Assembly (NCBI GenBank): GCA_003220345.1 | Contig: QHSC01000088.1 | Coordinates: 1 to 37,593, forward strand | Direction: 5' to 3' | Length of the DNA stretch: 37,593 bases | Source of the DNA: Candidatus Rokuibacteriota bacterium | GTDB lineage: Bacteria; Methylomirabilota; Methylomirabilia; Rokubacteriales; CSP1-6 | Shown: positions 24,185-33,102 of the stretch, one piece after another | Position numbering within the stretch: position 1 is the stretch's first letter | Layout: every line of letters begins with the position of its first letter | Translations under genes and position numbers: made by a program | Notes under the pieces: model-generated | Told to the model about the DNA's origin: nothing | Seen by the model: the letters and a program-made list of their open reading frames with translations, nothing else | Database searches by the model: none

Positions 24185-25348
24185 CTACCGGAACAGCGAC
24201 TTCAGCAGCAGGGAGGCGATGCCCGGCTCGCGGAGGAGGGCCACGATGAGGTCGCGGTGGCGATTGAAGCGGGCGGTGCGACGGATGACGTCCTGGACGG
24301 AGTCGGAGCCGAGGGCGCGCACGAGCTCGTCGATCTCGCGGTCGCGACAGCGGACGAGGAACTGGCGAAGCCAGCCCGACATGCGCAGCTCCGGCCCGAG
24401 CTGTGTCTCCCAGCGATCTTCGTAGCGCTTGAGAAAGCCCTCGTCGAGGCGCCCGGCCTGGAAGCCCTCGATCAGGGTGTCGGCGGCGAGCGAGGCCGTG
24501 AGCAGGCTGTAGAAGATACCGCCGCCCGTGGTCGGCTTCGTGAAGCCGCCGGCGTCACCCACGAGGAGGAGCCGATCGGCCACCGTCTGCGGCGCGGGCT
24601 GCAGGGGCAGGAGGCGCCGCACCGGCCGGCCCGGCTCGCCACGCAGCCGCGCCCGCATCTCGGGCCGGGCGAGAAACCGCGCGAGCCCGGCGCCCGCGTC
24701 GCCGCGCGAGAGGGCACCCAGCTTGAGGGCAGCGCCCTCGCCGCGCCGCACCGGCACCGCCCAGAGAAAGCCATCGGGCGCGATCTCGCGACCGAAGTGG
24801 ATCTCGACGGCGTCGGCGGGCTCGCTCTCCACCTCGACCTGCGCCGTGTGCAGCACGTGGGCGGGCAGGCCCAGGCCAAGCTGGCGATGGAGGCGATAGG
24901 AAACGCCGCAGGCGAGGACGCAGGCCCGGGCGTGGATGGCTCGCGCGCCCGAGAGGAGCGTGACGCCGTCGGCGTCCGACGCGATCTCGTCCACCCGCGC
25001 GCCCGTGCGCACGGTCGCCCCGGCGCGCTGGGCCTGCTCGGCCAGGCTCCGGTCGAACTGCGCCCGATCCACGGCCAGGAGCTCCTCCGTGCCCGACCCC
25101 GTCCACGGCACGTGGCAGGAGCCTCCGCCGGGGGCGATGAGGCAGGCGCGCCGCAGGCGGTTGAGCACGACGTCCTCGGAGATCTTGGTCAGCGTGGCCG
25201 TCTCGAGCGAGATGATGCCCGTGCAGTGGACGGGCTCGCCGATGTGCTCATGCTCTTCGAGGACGGTGACGTCGAGGCCCGCCTCGGCGCAGCGGCGGGC
25301 GGTCAGGAGGCCGGCCGGGCCGCCCCCCACGACCGCGACATCGTGCAT
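24185..25348 (-). CDS. geranylgeranyl reductase family FAD-dependent oxidoreductase
   Basis: A 387-residue flavoprotein. GGGPAG at 8-13 begins the Rossmann FAD-binding site, followed by the acidic VLEEHEHIG. EPVHCTGIIS, with Cys42, matches the conserved cysteine block of geranylgeranyl reductases. GDAGGFTKPTTGGGIFYSL in the C-terminal half is the second FAD motif. Members reduce isoprenoid double bonds in chlorophyll, archaeal lipids, menaquinone or carotenoid tails; the prenyl substrate is unknown here. The ATG at 25348 has no ribosome site. A TTGGTA-17-TATCAT promoter (25383-25355) stops exactly 6 bases before it, suggesting a leaderless message. The unknown membrane protein gene follows in the same transcript. 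Confidence 0.88.
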   Translation of the reverse strand: MHDVAVVGGGPAGLLTARRCAEAGLDVTVLEEHEHIGEPVHCTGIISLETATLTKISEDVVLNRLRRACLIAPGGGSCHVPWTGSGTEELLAVDRAQFDRSLAEQAQRAGATVRTGARVDEIASDADGVTLLSGARAIHARACVLACGVSYRLHRQLGLGLPAHVLHTAQVEVESEPADAVEIHFGREIAPDGFLWAVPVRRGEGAALKLGALSRGDAGAGLARFLARPEMRARLRGEPGRPVRRLLPLQPAPQTVADRLLLVGDAGGFTKPTTGGGIFYSLLTASLAADTLIEGFQAGRLDEGFLKRYEDRWETQLGPELRMSGWLRQFLVRCRDREIDELVRALGSDSVQDVIRRTARFNRHRDLIVALLREPGIASLLLKSLFR

Positions 25349-25354
25349 GCGGCC

Positions 25355-25383
25355 ATGATAGCGGTCCGGGTCTGCTCTACCAA
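25355..25383 (-). promoter_or_regulatory. candidate leaderless promoter of the geranylgeranyl-reductase-like gene
   Basis: On the minus strand, TTGGTA (25383-25378; 4 of 6) and TATCAT (25360-25355; 5 of 6) are spaced by 17 bases. Only GGCCGC separates the -10 from the ATG at 25348, matching the geometry of the C2HC ORF promoter at 2655-2683. The -35 begins 8 bases from the large palindromic element. Confidence 0.5.
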
Positions 25384-25390
25384 CTTTTGC

Positions 25391-25606
25391 GGCACTGGGT
25401 CAATTTGCTTCGCCATACTTCGTTGCGAGCGGGCCGGCAGCCCTCAACGTCCGTTCAATTCAGCCCTCGCCTCGAGGCTACGCCCCTCAGCTCGAACGGC
25501 CACGTACGCCTCGGGCTGCCGGCCCGCTCGCGCGTGGCAGTTCGAGCTGAGGGCGCAGCCCGAGGCGAGGGCTGGGTTGATGTGGCTCGCAACTTGCCCC
25601 AGTGCC
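25391..25606. repeat. 216-bp structured intergenic element with nested and interleaved inverted repeats
   Basis: The element is bounded by terminal inverted repeats GGCACTGGGTCAA (25391-25403) and TTGCCCCAGTGCC (25594-25606), matching at 12 of 13. Inside is GTTGCGAGC (25422-25430) with GCTCGCAAC (25585-25593), perfect. Arm A (25425-25443) pairs perfectly over 19 bases with A' (25513-25531). Arm B (25461-25497) pairs with B' (25540-25574), with one mismatch and two one-base gaps. A and A' interleave with B and B', so both helices cannot nest in one simple hairpin. It fills the gap between the end of the polysaccharide operon and the geranylgeranyl-reductase-like promoter. There is no coding frame and no clear target duplication. 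It may be a MITE-like repeat, a structured RNA or a transcription barrier. Confidence 0.8.
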
Positions 25607-25616
25607 AGGGGCGTGA

Positions 25617-27452
25617 TCAGATCTTGGGGCCGCGACGATCCCAGCGGCCGAGGCCCGTGATCCAGAAGGACAGCGCGATGAGCCGCAGGTCGAGCCAGAA
25701 GCTCCGCCGGCGGATGTAGAGGAGATCGTAGCGGAACTTTCGACGCCGGGGCACGTCGCGGGCCGCGAAGACCTGGGCGATGCCCGTCAGTCCCGGACGC
25801 ACCTGATGCCGGCGCTCGTAGCCGGGCACGTCGGCCAGCCGGCCGAGGGCGCCGCCGGAGCTGGTCTCGATCTCGGCCGGCACGAGGGCGCGCGGGCCCA
25901 CGAAGCTCATGTCACCCACGAAGATGTTCCAGAGCTGCGGCAGCTCGTCGATGGCCGAGGCCCGGAGCCAGTAGCCGACCGGGGTGATGCGGCAGTCGCC
26001 TTGCATCGCCTGGAGGGGCCCGAAGCGCTCGGCATCGGGCACCATGGAGCGGAACTTCAAGCTCCGGAAGGGGCGCCCGCCCACGCCCACGCGCTCCTGG
26101 CTGAACAGCACAGGCCCGCCGTCCCCCAGCTTGATGGCGATGGCGACCAGGGCCCAGAGCGGCGCCGAGAGGACGAGGCCGAGGCCCGCGAGCGCCACGT
26201 CGAACGCGCGCTTGCGCCGTGACTGGCGCACGGGCCGTGGCTCGCTCCCTGCCTCGCGGAGGATTCGCGCGTAGGCATCCACCTGCCCCGGCCGGTCGAA
26301 GCTCTCGGCGGCCCGGCGCGCGTTGGCGCCCAGATGCCGGCACAGCTCGCGGTCGCGGTAGAGCTCGAGCACGCGGGAGGCCAGGACCGCGGCGTCGCCC
26401 GGGGGGGCGAGCAGCCCGCAGTCGTGCTTGAACGTGATGTTGGCGACCTCGCACGCGGGCTCGACGGCGGCGACGTAGGGCCGGCCCGCGGCGAGGATCC
26501 CGTAGAGCTTGCTCGGGACGATGCAGCCGGCCAGCCCCTGGCGGAGTCCGATCACGAAGATGTCCGCGCTGCCGAAGGCATCGGCCAGGCCCTCTTCCGG
26601 CTGGCGCGGGAGAAATCGCACCCGCTCGAGGCCCAGCTCGCTCACGCGGGCGGCGAGGGCCGCCTGCCGGGCGCCGCCGCCCATGAGCACCCACTCGATG
26701 CCGGGCTCGCCCCGGAGCCGCGCCGCCGCCTCCACGAACGTGTCGAGGTTCTGCGAGAGGCCGAGGTTGCCCGAGTGCATGACCACGAAGGGCTCCGCGA
26801 GGCCGTGGGCCCGGGCGAAGGCATTGTCCTTGGGCCGCGGGATGATGGCGGCGCAGTCGGCCCAGTTGTGGATCACCGTCACGCGGGCGGGATCGGCGCC
26901 CTTGCCCTCCACCAGGCGGTCGCGCATGGTCTCGCCCACGGCCACGATCCGGTCGGCGCGCGCGACGAGGGCGCGTCCGACCCTTTCCAGCGCCGCGTCC
27001 ATCAGGCGGCTCCGGAAACTCTCCATGAGGCGGGTCACCTCGGGGAAGAGGTCCTGGCAGACATAGACGAAGCGCGCGCCGGCCCGCCGCGCGGCGTACA
27101 GGGCGGCGAGGCCGATGATCGGCGGATCGGTGAGCGCCACCACCACGTCGGGACGCGCGGCGCGGCGGCCGGCCACCCAGGCCGAGAAGAAGTAGCTGAT
27201 GTAGTTGGCGACGCGACCCGCGAAGCGCGATTTGTCGAAGGTAGTGCCGCGGGCGCGCAGGATCTCGACGCCGTTCCGCGTCTCGCGACGCACGAGCCCG
27301 AAGCCGCGGCCGCCGTCGCCCGGCCGCTCGCCGCACACCACCGTCACTTCCATCCCGTGCCGGGCCACCAGGTCCTCGCAGAGCTGGGCGAGGAGCTGGC
27401 CGGTGGCGCCGTCGTCGGGCCAGTACGAGCGGTTGAAGACGCAGACCCTCAT
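25617..27452 (-). CDS. glycosyltransferase family 4 - phosphoglycosyl transferase fusion
   Basis: A 611-residue fusion. Residues 1-400 are a GT-B fold glycosyltransferase 4 of the WbuB type (FNRSYWPDDGATGQLLAQL start; HSGNLGLSQNLDTFVEAA mid-domain; SKLYGILAAGRPYVA acceptor/donor region). From about residue 411 it is a bacterial sugar transferase (monotopic phosphoglycosyl transferase). That part has the re-entrant hydrophobic helix after KRAFDV, LKFRSM, the catalytic Asp502-Glu503 in IDELPQLWN, and RPGLTGIAQV. The second half would load a sugar-1-phosphate onto undecaprenyl phosphate at the inner membrane; the first half would add the next sugar. Its ATG overlaps the carbamoyltransferase stop (ATGA, 27449-27452). 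It is the last gene of the operon, ending 11 bases from the palindromic element. Confidence 0.92.
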   Translation of the reverse strand: MRVCVFNRSYWPDDGATGQLLAQLCEDLVARHGMEVTVVCGERPGDGGRGFGLVRRETRNGVEILRARGTTFDKSRFAGRVANYISYFFSAWVAGRRAARPDVVVALTDPPIIGLAALYAARRAGARFVYVCQDLFPEVTRLMESFRSRLMDAALERVGRALVARADRIVAVGETMRDRLVEGKGADPARVTVIHNWADCAAIIPRPKDNAFARAHGLAEPFVVMHSGNLGLSQNLDTFVEAAARLRGEPGIEWVLMGGGARQAALAARVSELGLERVRFLPRQPEEGLADAFGSADIFVIGLRQGLAGCIVPSKLYGILAAGRPYVAAVEPACEVANITFKHDCGLLAPPGDAAVLASRVLELYRDRELCRHLGANARRAAESFDRPGQVDAYARILREAGSEPRPVRQSRRKRAFDVALAGLGLVLSAPLWALVAIAIKLGDGGPVLFSQERVGVGGRPFRSLKFRSMVPDAERFGPLQAMQGDCRITPVGYWLRASAIDELPQLWNIFVGDMSFVGPRALVPAEIETSSGGALGRLADVPGYERRHQVRPGLTGIAQVFAARDVPRRRKFRYDLLYIRRRSFWLDLRLIALSFWITGLGRWDRRGPKI

Positions 27453-29203
27453 GCGCCCTTCTCCACGCCCGTCGATCCGAGGACGAGGGCGTCCATGCGC
27501 GTGCGGAGGAAGCAGTCGAGGGCCTGGAGCGGCGTGAGCACGATGGGCTCGTTCTCGTTGAACGAGGTGTTGAGCACCACGGGCACGCCGCTGAGCTTCT
27601 CGAAGGCCTTGATGAGCTGCCAGTATTCAGGGCTCGCGCTCCGGCTCACGGTCTGCAGCCTCCCCGTGCCGTCCACGTGGGTCACGGCAGGAATGACGTC
27701 GCGCTTCTCGGGGCGCACCGGGTAGACCTGGACCATGAAGGGGTCGGGGACGGCGCCCACGAAGTAGTCGTCCAGCGACTCCTCGAGGATGGAGGGCGCG
27801 AAGGGACGGAACCGCTCGCGCATCTTGATCTTGCTGTTGATGATGTCGCGCATGTCCGCGCGGCGCGGGTCGGCCACGATGCTGCGCTGGCCGAGGGCGC
27901 GGGCACCCCATTCCATGCGCCCCTGGAACCAGCCCACCACCTGCCCCTGGGCCACGCGCTCGGCCGCCCAGCGCGCGCGGTCCTCGAGATCCTCGAGGGG
28001 CACGAGGCGACAGCCGGCGAGATCTTCCTTGCGTTGCGTCAGGGCCTCCTGGACAGCAGTCGCGTCGAAGTGCGGCCCCCACGAGGCGTGCTCCATGGTG
28101 AAGCCGTTGCGGGGATTGCCGAGTCGCTCGTGCCAGACCATGAGGGCCGCGCCGAGCGCGGTGCCGTCATCGCCGGCCGCGGGCTGGATGTTGACCTCGG
28201 TGAAGGGCGTCTCCGTCCGGATCTTCCCGTTCATCACGCTGTTCAGGGCGCAGCCCCCCGCGAGGGCGAGGCGCTTGAGCCCGGTGCGGCGCTGGACCGA
28301 CCGGAGGAGGTGGAAGGCCGCCTCCTCGAAGACCGCCTGCGCCGAGGCCGCGATCGCCTCGTGTCGCGGCTCGAGGGGATCCTCCGGGCGACGCGCGGGC
28401 CCGAGCAAGGCTTCGAGCTCGGCGGTGAAGACGCGCCCCATCACGGGCTCGCCGCCCTCCCAGGTCATGTCGACGCCGCCCGTGTGGTGGCGGAAGTAGC
28501 GGAGGTCGAGACGGAATGTCCCGTCGTCCTCCAAGCGGATGAGCCGCCGGAGGGCCGGCGCGAAGTCGGGGGCGCCGTAGGCGGCCAGGCCCATCACCTT
28601 GTACTCGTCGCCGTACTTCATGAAGCCGAGATACTGCGTGACGGCGAGATAGAACATTCCGAGCGAATGCGGGAAATGCACGCGACCGAGGACGTCGAGG
28701 CGATTGCCGTGGCCCGTGCCCCAGGAGGTGCTCACGAAATCGCCGAAGCCGTCGATGGCGCACACGGCCGCTTCCTCCCACGGCGAGACGAAGAAGGTGC
28801 TCGCGAGGTGGGCGGGGTGGTGCTCGACCCAGTGCATGCCGGAGCGCACGTACCACGCCGACAGCCCGAGGGCAGTCGCGGCTTCCTCCGCGGCGTCCTT
28901 CACGCGCCGCCGGTTGGTGGCGCGATCCTTGACGAGACGCACCGAGGGGCGGTGGAGCGCGGCGTAGAGGGCCTTCTTCCAGAAGTGCGCGCGCGGATCG
29001 CGCGCGATGGCGATGGCTTCGATCGCGAAGGGCTCGATGCCCGCCATGCTGAGGCAGGCCCGGATGGACTCCGCGGGAAAGCCGGCCCAGTGCTTGACGC
29101 GAGTGAGCCGCTCCTCGGCTATCGCGGCGACCAGCCGTCCATTCACGAGGAGCGCGGCTGCCGCGTCTCCGTGGTACGCGCTGATGCCGAGAACCGCGTT
29201 CAT
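27449..29203 (-). CDS. carbamoyltransferase, NodU/CmcH family
   Basis: A 584-residue protein that transfers a carbamoyl group from carbamoyl phosphate to a sugar or natural-product hydroxyl through a carbamoyl-adenylate. The N-terminal Kae1/ASKHA-like domain starts VLGISAYHGDAAAALL and holds the metal-binding EHHPAHLAS (His128, His132). CAIDGFGDF and LALAGGCALN are further ATP-site blocks. The C-terminal Carbam_trans_C domain starts near GRMEWGARALGQRSIVADPR. In this operon it probably carbamoylates the glycan, as NodU does for Nod factors. The upstream gap 29204-29360 separates it from the tandem glycosyltransferase. The gap contains TATAAG (29295-29290, minus) but no matching -35. The only ribosome-site candidate (GGGAG) is 13 bases from the ATG, so the start is by homology. 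Confidence 0.92.
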   Translation of the reverse strand: MNAVLGISAYHGDAAAALLVNGRLVAAIAEERLTRVKHWAGFPAESIRACLSMAGIEPFAIEAIAIARDPRAHFWKKALYAALHRPSVRLVKDRATNRRRVKDAAEEAATALGLSAWYVRSGMHWVEHHPAHLASTFFVSPWEEAAVCAIDGFGDFVSTSWGTGHGNRLDVLGRVHFPHSLGMFYLAVTQYLGFMKYGDEYKVMGLAAYGAPDFAPALRRLIRLEDDGTFRLDLRYFRHHTGGVDMTWEGGEPVMGRVFTAELEALLGPARRPEDPLEPRHEAIAASAQAVFEEAAFHLLRSVQRRTGLKRLALAGGCALNSVMNGKIRTETPFTEVNIQPAAGDDGTALGAALMVWHERLGNPRNGFTMEHASWGPHFDATAVQEALTQRKEDLAGCRLVPLEDLEDRARWAAERVAQGQVVGWFQGRMEWGARALGQRSIVADPRRADMRDIINSKIKMRERFRPFAPSILEESLDDYFVGAVPDPFMVQVYPVRPEKRDVIPAVTHVDGTGRLQTVSRSASPEYWQLIKAFEKLSGVPVVLNTSFNENEPIVLTPLQALDCFLRTRMDALVLGSTGVEKGA

Positions 29204-29360
29204 GAGCCCGGTTTTCTCCCTTGGCTGAGGCGTCCGGCCAAGTTTTGAGCATACGCTGTGCCATGGCTTCGCCCCAAGCTTTTCAGGTACTTATAGGACG
29301 GACGACGGCCCTCCGGAGAGGCCCCAGCGACACTTTCTGCGAGGGGCTTTCCAACCGCTG

Positions 29361-31571
29361 TCAGCGAGACGGCTCGCCGAGGGTGGCGAGAAACCGAGCG
29401 CTGAATGCCCGCTGGGTGAAATCACGCTCCCAGCGGACGCGGCCCGCCTCGCCCATGCGTCGCGCGAGGGCGGGATCCTGGAAGAGCCTGAGGAGAGACT
29501 TCAAGACGCTCTCGGGATCCGCGGGGTCCACAAGGTAACCGGTGGCTCCATCCTCAATGAGCTCGGAAGCCGCGCCCGTCGCACCCACGCAGGCGCGACC
29601 GGCGCGCATCGCCTCGAGGAAGACGAGCCCGAAGCCCTCCTCGCTCGACGGCATGACGAAGAAGGCGCAGTCGCGATAGAGCGCGTCGAGGCCCGTCTCC
29701 GTCACGCGCCCCTCGAACCGGATGGCCGCGCCGAGCGGGGCGGCCCTCGCCTCGAGCCGCGGAAGGTCGTCACCCGCTCCCGCCACCACGAGGCGCGCGT
29801 CCGGAATCTCGGCGAGGAGACGGGGCCAGATGTCGATGAGGAGATCGTGCCCCTTGTAGCGCTCGGATGATGCCATGCGGCCCACGATGAGGGCGAAGCC
29901 GCCTGCGGCCGCGCGCGCCTCGTGATCGATGGGCTCTTCGAGAGCGGGCGTGGCGAGATGGCACACCGTGACGTCGCGCCAGGCCAGGTCGGGGTTCGCC
30001 TCGCGAAAGCGCCTGACCGTGTGCTGCGAAATTGCCAGGAGGCGGCCCGCGCGCTCGAAGGCCACGCGCTCGAGCCGGCGGAGAGGCCGCCAGCACTCGA
30101 TGCCCACGAGCACCGTCGCGAGCGTGGCGCGACGCCACCAGGCGAGGAGCTGGGCCAGGGGCCCCAGGCGCAGGTGAAGACAGACCACGTGCGCGGGCGA
30201 GGGAGCTCGGCGGAGCATCCGGGCGGTGAGCGCGGTCAGGCCGAGCTTGCTTCCGCCCGCGCCGGCGAGCCCGATCCCCTGCCCGGGATCGGCGACCGTC
30301 GAGGTTTCGTCGTGCAGCGCGAGCACCCGGACCGGCGCGAGCGCGCGCGCCACCTGTCGTGACATCGCCGAGACGCCGTCCATCCCGGCGAGCCCCGGGG
30401 TGACGACGATCGACGGGGCGCCGTGCACTGCCGCGCGATACCACTCGGCGAGATCGGCGGCGACCGCGTCCCAGGCGTAGCGCCGGCCCACGAGCGCTCG
30501 TCCCCGCTCGCCCATGGCGCGCGCGCGGGCGGGATCGTCGAGGAGTGTCCGCATACCCGCGGCCACGGCCTCCGGCTCCTGGGCGACCCAGAATCCCGCC
30601 CCCACGGTCTCGATCTCTTCCCACGGGCACGTCCGTGTCGCCACCACGGGCACGCCCGCGGCCATGGCCTCCGCCGCGCTCAGCCCGAAGCTCTCGGAGT
30701 CCGAGCACAGCACGAGCAGGCTCGAGGCGGAGAGCAGCGCCCACTTGTCGGTCTCGCCGAGCTGACCGGCCCAGTGGACCGCTCGAGCGGCGAAGCGCGG
30801 CTCGATCTCCCCACGATGGCCGCGCTCGTCGGGACCGGCGATGACGAGGCGGGTGTCGGGCCGGACGGTCAGCACCCGGTCGAAGGCCTGGGCGAGGAGG
30901 TCCAGACGCTTGATCGGATGAATCCGCCCGAGAAAGGTGACGAGGGGCGCTCCCTCCGGCACTCCCAACCGTCGGCGGATCTCCGATCCGGCCGCGGCAG
31001 CGACGGCCGGCGCCTCCACTCCGTTCGGCAGCGTGACCACGGGAGCGCCGGGCGCCCACGCTCGAACGGCCCGCGCCTCGGCCCGCGAGGTGGCGTGGAG
31101 GAAGGTCGCATCGAGCAGGCTCCGGCGCTCGATCAGTCGGTACGCGACGCGCTTGCGCCAGCCACGCTGGGCGATGGAGCCGGGGTCGAGCATGCCGCGC
31201 GGCGAGATCACGAAAGGCACTCGGGCGCGGCGCGCGTGGCGCGCCGCAGCCCACCCCGGCACGCTCCAGAGGCCATGCACGTGGACGAGATCGCTTCGCG
31301 AGACGGCGTCATCGAGGGCGGCGCCGAGACCGCGGGCCCCGAAAGACCGCCGGGGGAAGCCGCGCGGCAGGTAGCGCACGGGCACTCCCTCGTAGACATC
31401 GCCCTCGAGCGGCGAGCATGGCAGCTCGGATGGCCCGTCGGCCGTGGTGGTCAGCACCTCGACCTCGACGCCCTGGCGGAGGAGGGCGCGACAGAGCCCG
31501 AGCACGCTCCGGGGCGGCCCGCCATAGCGGAAGGCGGGCGCGAAGTAGGGCGTGACGTGGAGGACTCGCAT
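29361..31571 (-). CDS. tandem double glycosyltransferase (two GT4 units in one chain)
   Basis: A 736-residue protein with two complete GT-B glycosyltransferase 4 units. Unit 1 spans about 1-381: VLHVTPYFAPAFRYGGPPRSV, then HGLWSVPG, FLGRIHPIKRLDLL, and the nucleotide-sugar EX7E motif from Glu293 to Glu301 (ESFGLSAAE). Unit 2 spans about 386-736: IVVTPGLAGMDGVSAM, then ALIVGRMASSERYKGHD, and a second E-rich motif SSEEGFGLVFLEAMRAG. No stop or ribosome site lies between them, so this is a true fusion that may add two sugars in succession. The ATG at 31571 follows the upstream stop by 11 bases. The much longer open frame upstream is a shadow of the next gene. Donor sugars are unknown. Confidence 0.92.
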   Translation of the reverse strand: MRVLHVTPYFAPAFRYGGPPRSVLGLCRALLRQGVEVEVLTTTADGPSELPCSPLEGDVYEGVPVRYLPRGFPRRSFGARGLGAALDDAVSRSDLVHVHGLWSVPGWAAARHARRARVPFVISPRGMLDPGSIAQRGWRKRVAYRLIERRSLLDATFLHATSRAEARAVRAWAPGAPVVTLPNGVEAPAVAAAAGSEIRRRLGVPEGAPLVTFLGRIHPIKRLDLLAQAFDRVLTVRPDTRLVIAGPDERGHRGEIEPRFAARAVHWAGQLGETDKWALLSASSLLVLCSDSESFGLSAAEAMAAGVPVVATRTCPWEEIETVGAGFWVAQEPEAVAAGMRTLLDDPARARAMGERGRALVGRRYAWDAVAADLAEWYRAAVHGAPSIVVTPGLAGMDGVSAMSRQVARALAPVRVLALHDETSTVADPGQGIGLAGAGGSKLGLTALTARMLRRAPSPAHVVCLHLRLGPLAQLLAWWRRATLATVLVGIECWRPLRRLERVAFERAGRLLAISQHTVRRFREANPDLAWRDVTVCHLATPALEEPIDHEARAAAGGFALIVGRMASSERYKGHDLLIDIWPRLLAEIPDARLVVAGAGDDLPRLEARAAPLGAAIRFEGRVTETGLDALYRDCAFFVMPSSEEGFGLVFLEAMRAGRACVGATGAASELIEDGATGYLVDPADPESVLKSLLRLFQDPALARRMGEAGRVRWERDFTQRAFSARFLATLGEPSR

Positions 31572-31582
31572 GGAGCCGGCCC

Positions 31583-33100
31583 TCAGCGTCCCAGCCGCCG
31601 GCGTCCGGCCCGGCGGGGCCGGGTCGAGCGCGAGCCGCCCGAGTGCCAGAGCAGGACGCGGTCCAGCACGAGGGTGAGGCCGCCCAGATAGACCATCATG
31701 GTCACGGTCAGCCCCAGCGTCTTGACCCAGGACCGCTCGAAGATGTAGAGGCACAGCCAGAACATCACGGTGGCCAGCCCCACCGCGAGATCGCGATGGC
31801 GGATCGCTCCGAGCCACCAGTGGTACGCCATCCCGATGAGGAAGCCGTAGACGAGGACGGGCAGGAACATGAGGGGCACGCCGAAGTCGACGTAGGACTC
31901 CGCCGCATAACCGAAGGCGATGTTCGTCCCTTCCTTCGCGCCCGCCACCCACACTCCGGAATACTGCGTCACCATCTCGCTGTCGGAGATGACCTCGCCC
32001 TTGTCCGGGAAGAGAAAGCGCGGCATCACGAGGTTGGTGAGGGCCCGACCCAGGATGACGCCGTTGGTGTGCGGCAGGACCTGGGGCACGCGGCTCACGG
32101 CCAGGGCGGGGTAGTAGACGACCCACAGGCGGTCGACGAACTTGTCGACGTCCTCGAAGAGCTCGGTGTGATCGTTGTTCAGCCACGCGCCGGTCAACGC
32201 CGTGATGCGCTTGAGGCGCGCCTCGCGGGACTCCGCGAAGACCTGGCTCTCGAAGTCGTGACGGAAATCCTGCCGGATGGCCATCCACAGCACGCCCGTG
32301 AAGAGCATGGGGACGGCGAGCACGCCGAGCACGATCCAGTGCTTGACGCTGCGCCGATCGAAGACGCCGAGAAGGGCGACGGCGGCGAGCATGATCGGCT
32401 CTCGAAAGCCCGCGAAGAAACCCGTGAAGCCCAGGGGGATCTCGCAGAGGAGAATGACGGCGATCCAACCCCAGCGGATGCGCGGGTAGGTCAGGCGCCG
32501 GAAGATTATGAAGAGGGTGGCCAGCCTCGCATAGGTCAGGGCGAGGATGGCCTGGGTCAGGGCCGGCACTTCCCAGGCGAAGCTCTGGATCGTCCCCGTC
32601 GCGATGGTCGTCCCCACGTAGACGGCGAGCAGGGTGGACCACGTGAAGGCGTTGGCGAGCCGCGGGTCGCCGCTCGGCCTCGGCGAGACCAGGACCTTCA
32701 TGCCGAGCACGAGGCCGAGGAGGAGCGCGACGAGACAGCCGAGGCCGATGAGGACCATGGGCCGGTAGTCGCTCAGGTCCATGGTGTCCAGCGACCGACC
32801 GGTCAGCGCGTGGTAGTAGACGCCCATGGTGATCTGGGCCCACTGGAAGGTGAAGGCCATGGCGAGGACGGGCGGGCCGTCGGCGGTTCTCAGATAGCGC
32901 CATCCCGCGCACAGGACCACGATGCCGGCCGCGGCGATCCAGTCCGCCGCGATGATCCAGGCGCCCGTCGCGGCCGCCGCCACCCCGAAGGCCCAGACCA
33001 CCGGAGAGCCGTTGAGCGGTCCGCTCAGGGATTCCCCGGCCGACCGGTAGCCTCCGGCTGCGGGCAGCATCGACATCGCGGGGCGATTGAAGCGCAGCAT
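31583..33100 (-). CDS. polytopic membrane protein, O-antigen/exopolysaccharide polymerase-like
   Basis: A 505-residue integral membrane protein with roughly ten hydrophobic helices. A long hydrophilic loop near 290-350 (from RQDFRHDFESQVFAESREARL to DRLWVVYYP) contains the acidic/aromatic stretch often seen in Wzy- and oligosaccharide-repeat-unit polymerases. The position among glycosyltransferases and the topology suggest polymerisation of lipid-linked repeat units in the periplasmic leaflet. Wzy proteins share little sequence, so this is a class-level call. A lipid-linked ligase (WaaL-like) is the main alternative. The ATG at 33100 lies 2 bases after the upstream stop with no clear ribosome site, implying coupled translation. 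The longer open frame to 33916 is not coding. The C-terminal tail is Arg-rich. Confidence 0.75.
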   Translation of the reverse strand: MLRFNRPAMSMLPAAGGYRSAGESLSGPLNGSPVVWAFGVAAAATGAWIIAADWIAAAGIVVLCAGWRYLRTADGPPVLAMAFTFQWAQITMGVYYHALTGRSLDTMDLSDYRPMVLIGLGCLVALLLGLVLGMKVLVSPRPSGDPRLANAFTWSTLLAVYVGTTIATGTIQSFAWEVPALTQAILALTYARLATLFIIFRRLTYPRIRWGWIAVILLCEIPLGFTGFFAGFREPIMLAAVALLGVFDRRSVKHWIVLGVLAVPMLFTGVLWMAIRQDFRHDFESQVFAESREARLKRITALTGAWLNNDHTELFEDVDKFVDRLWVVYYPALAVSRVPQVLPHTNGVILGRALTNLVMPRFLFPDKGEVISDSEMVTQYSGVWVAGAKEGTNIAFGYAAESYVDFGVPLMFLPVLVYGFLIGMAYHWWLGAIRHRDLAVGLATVMFWLCLYIFERSWVKTLGLTVTMMVYLGGLTLVLDRVLLWHSGGSRSTRPRRAGRRRLGR

Positions 33101-33102
33101 GG

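Noticed and set aside
31572..32912. Upstream extension of the tandem glycosyltransferase frame
   Set aside because: The extension is out-of-frame translation of the polymerase-like membrane protein. Protein-like sequence begins only at the ATG at 31571.
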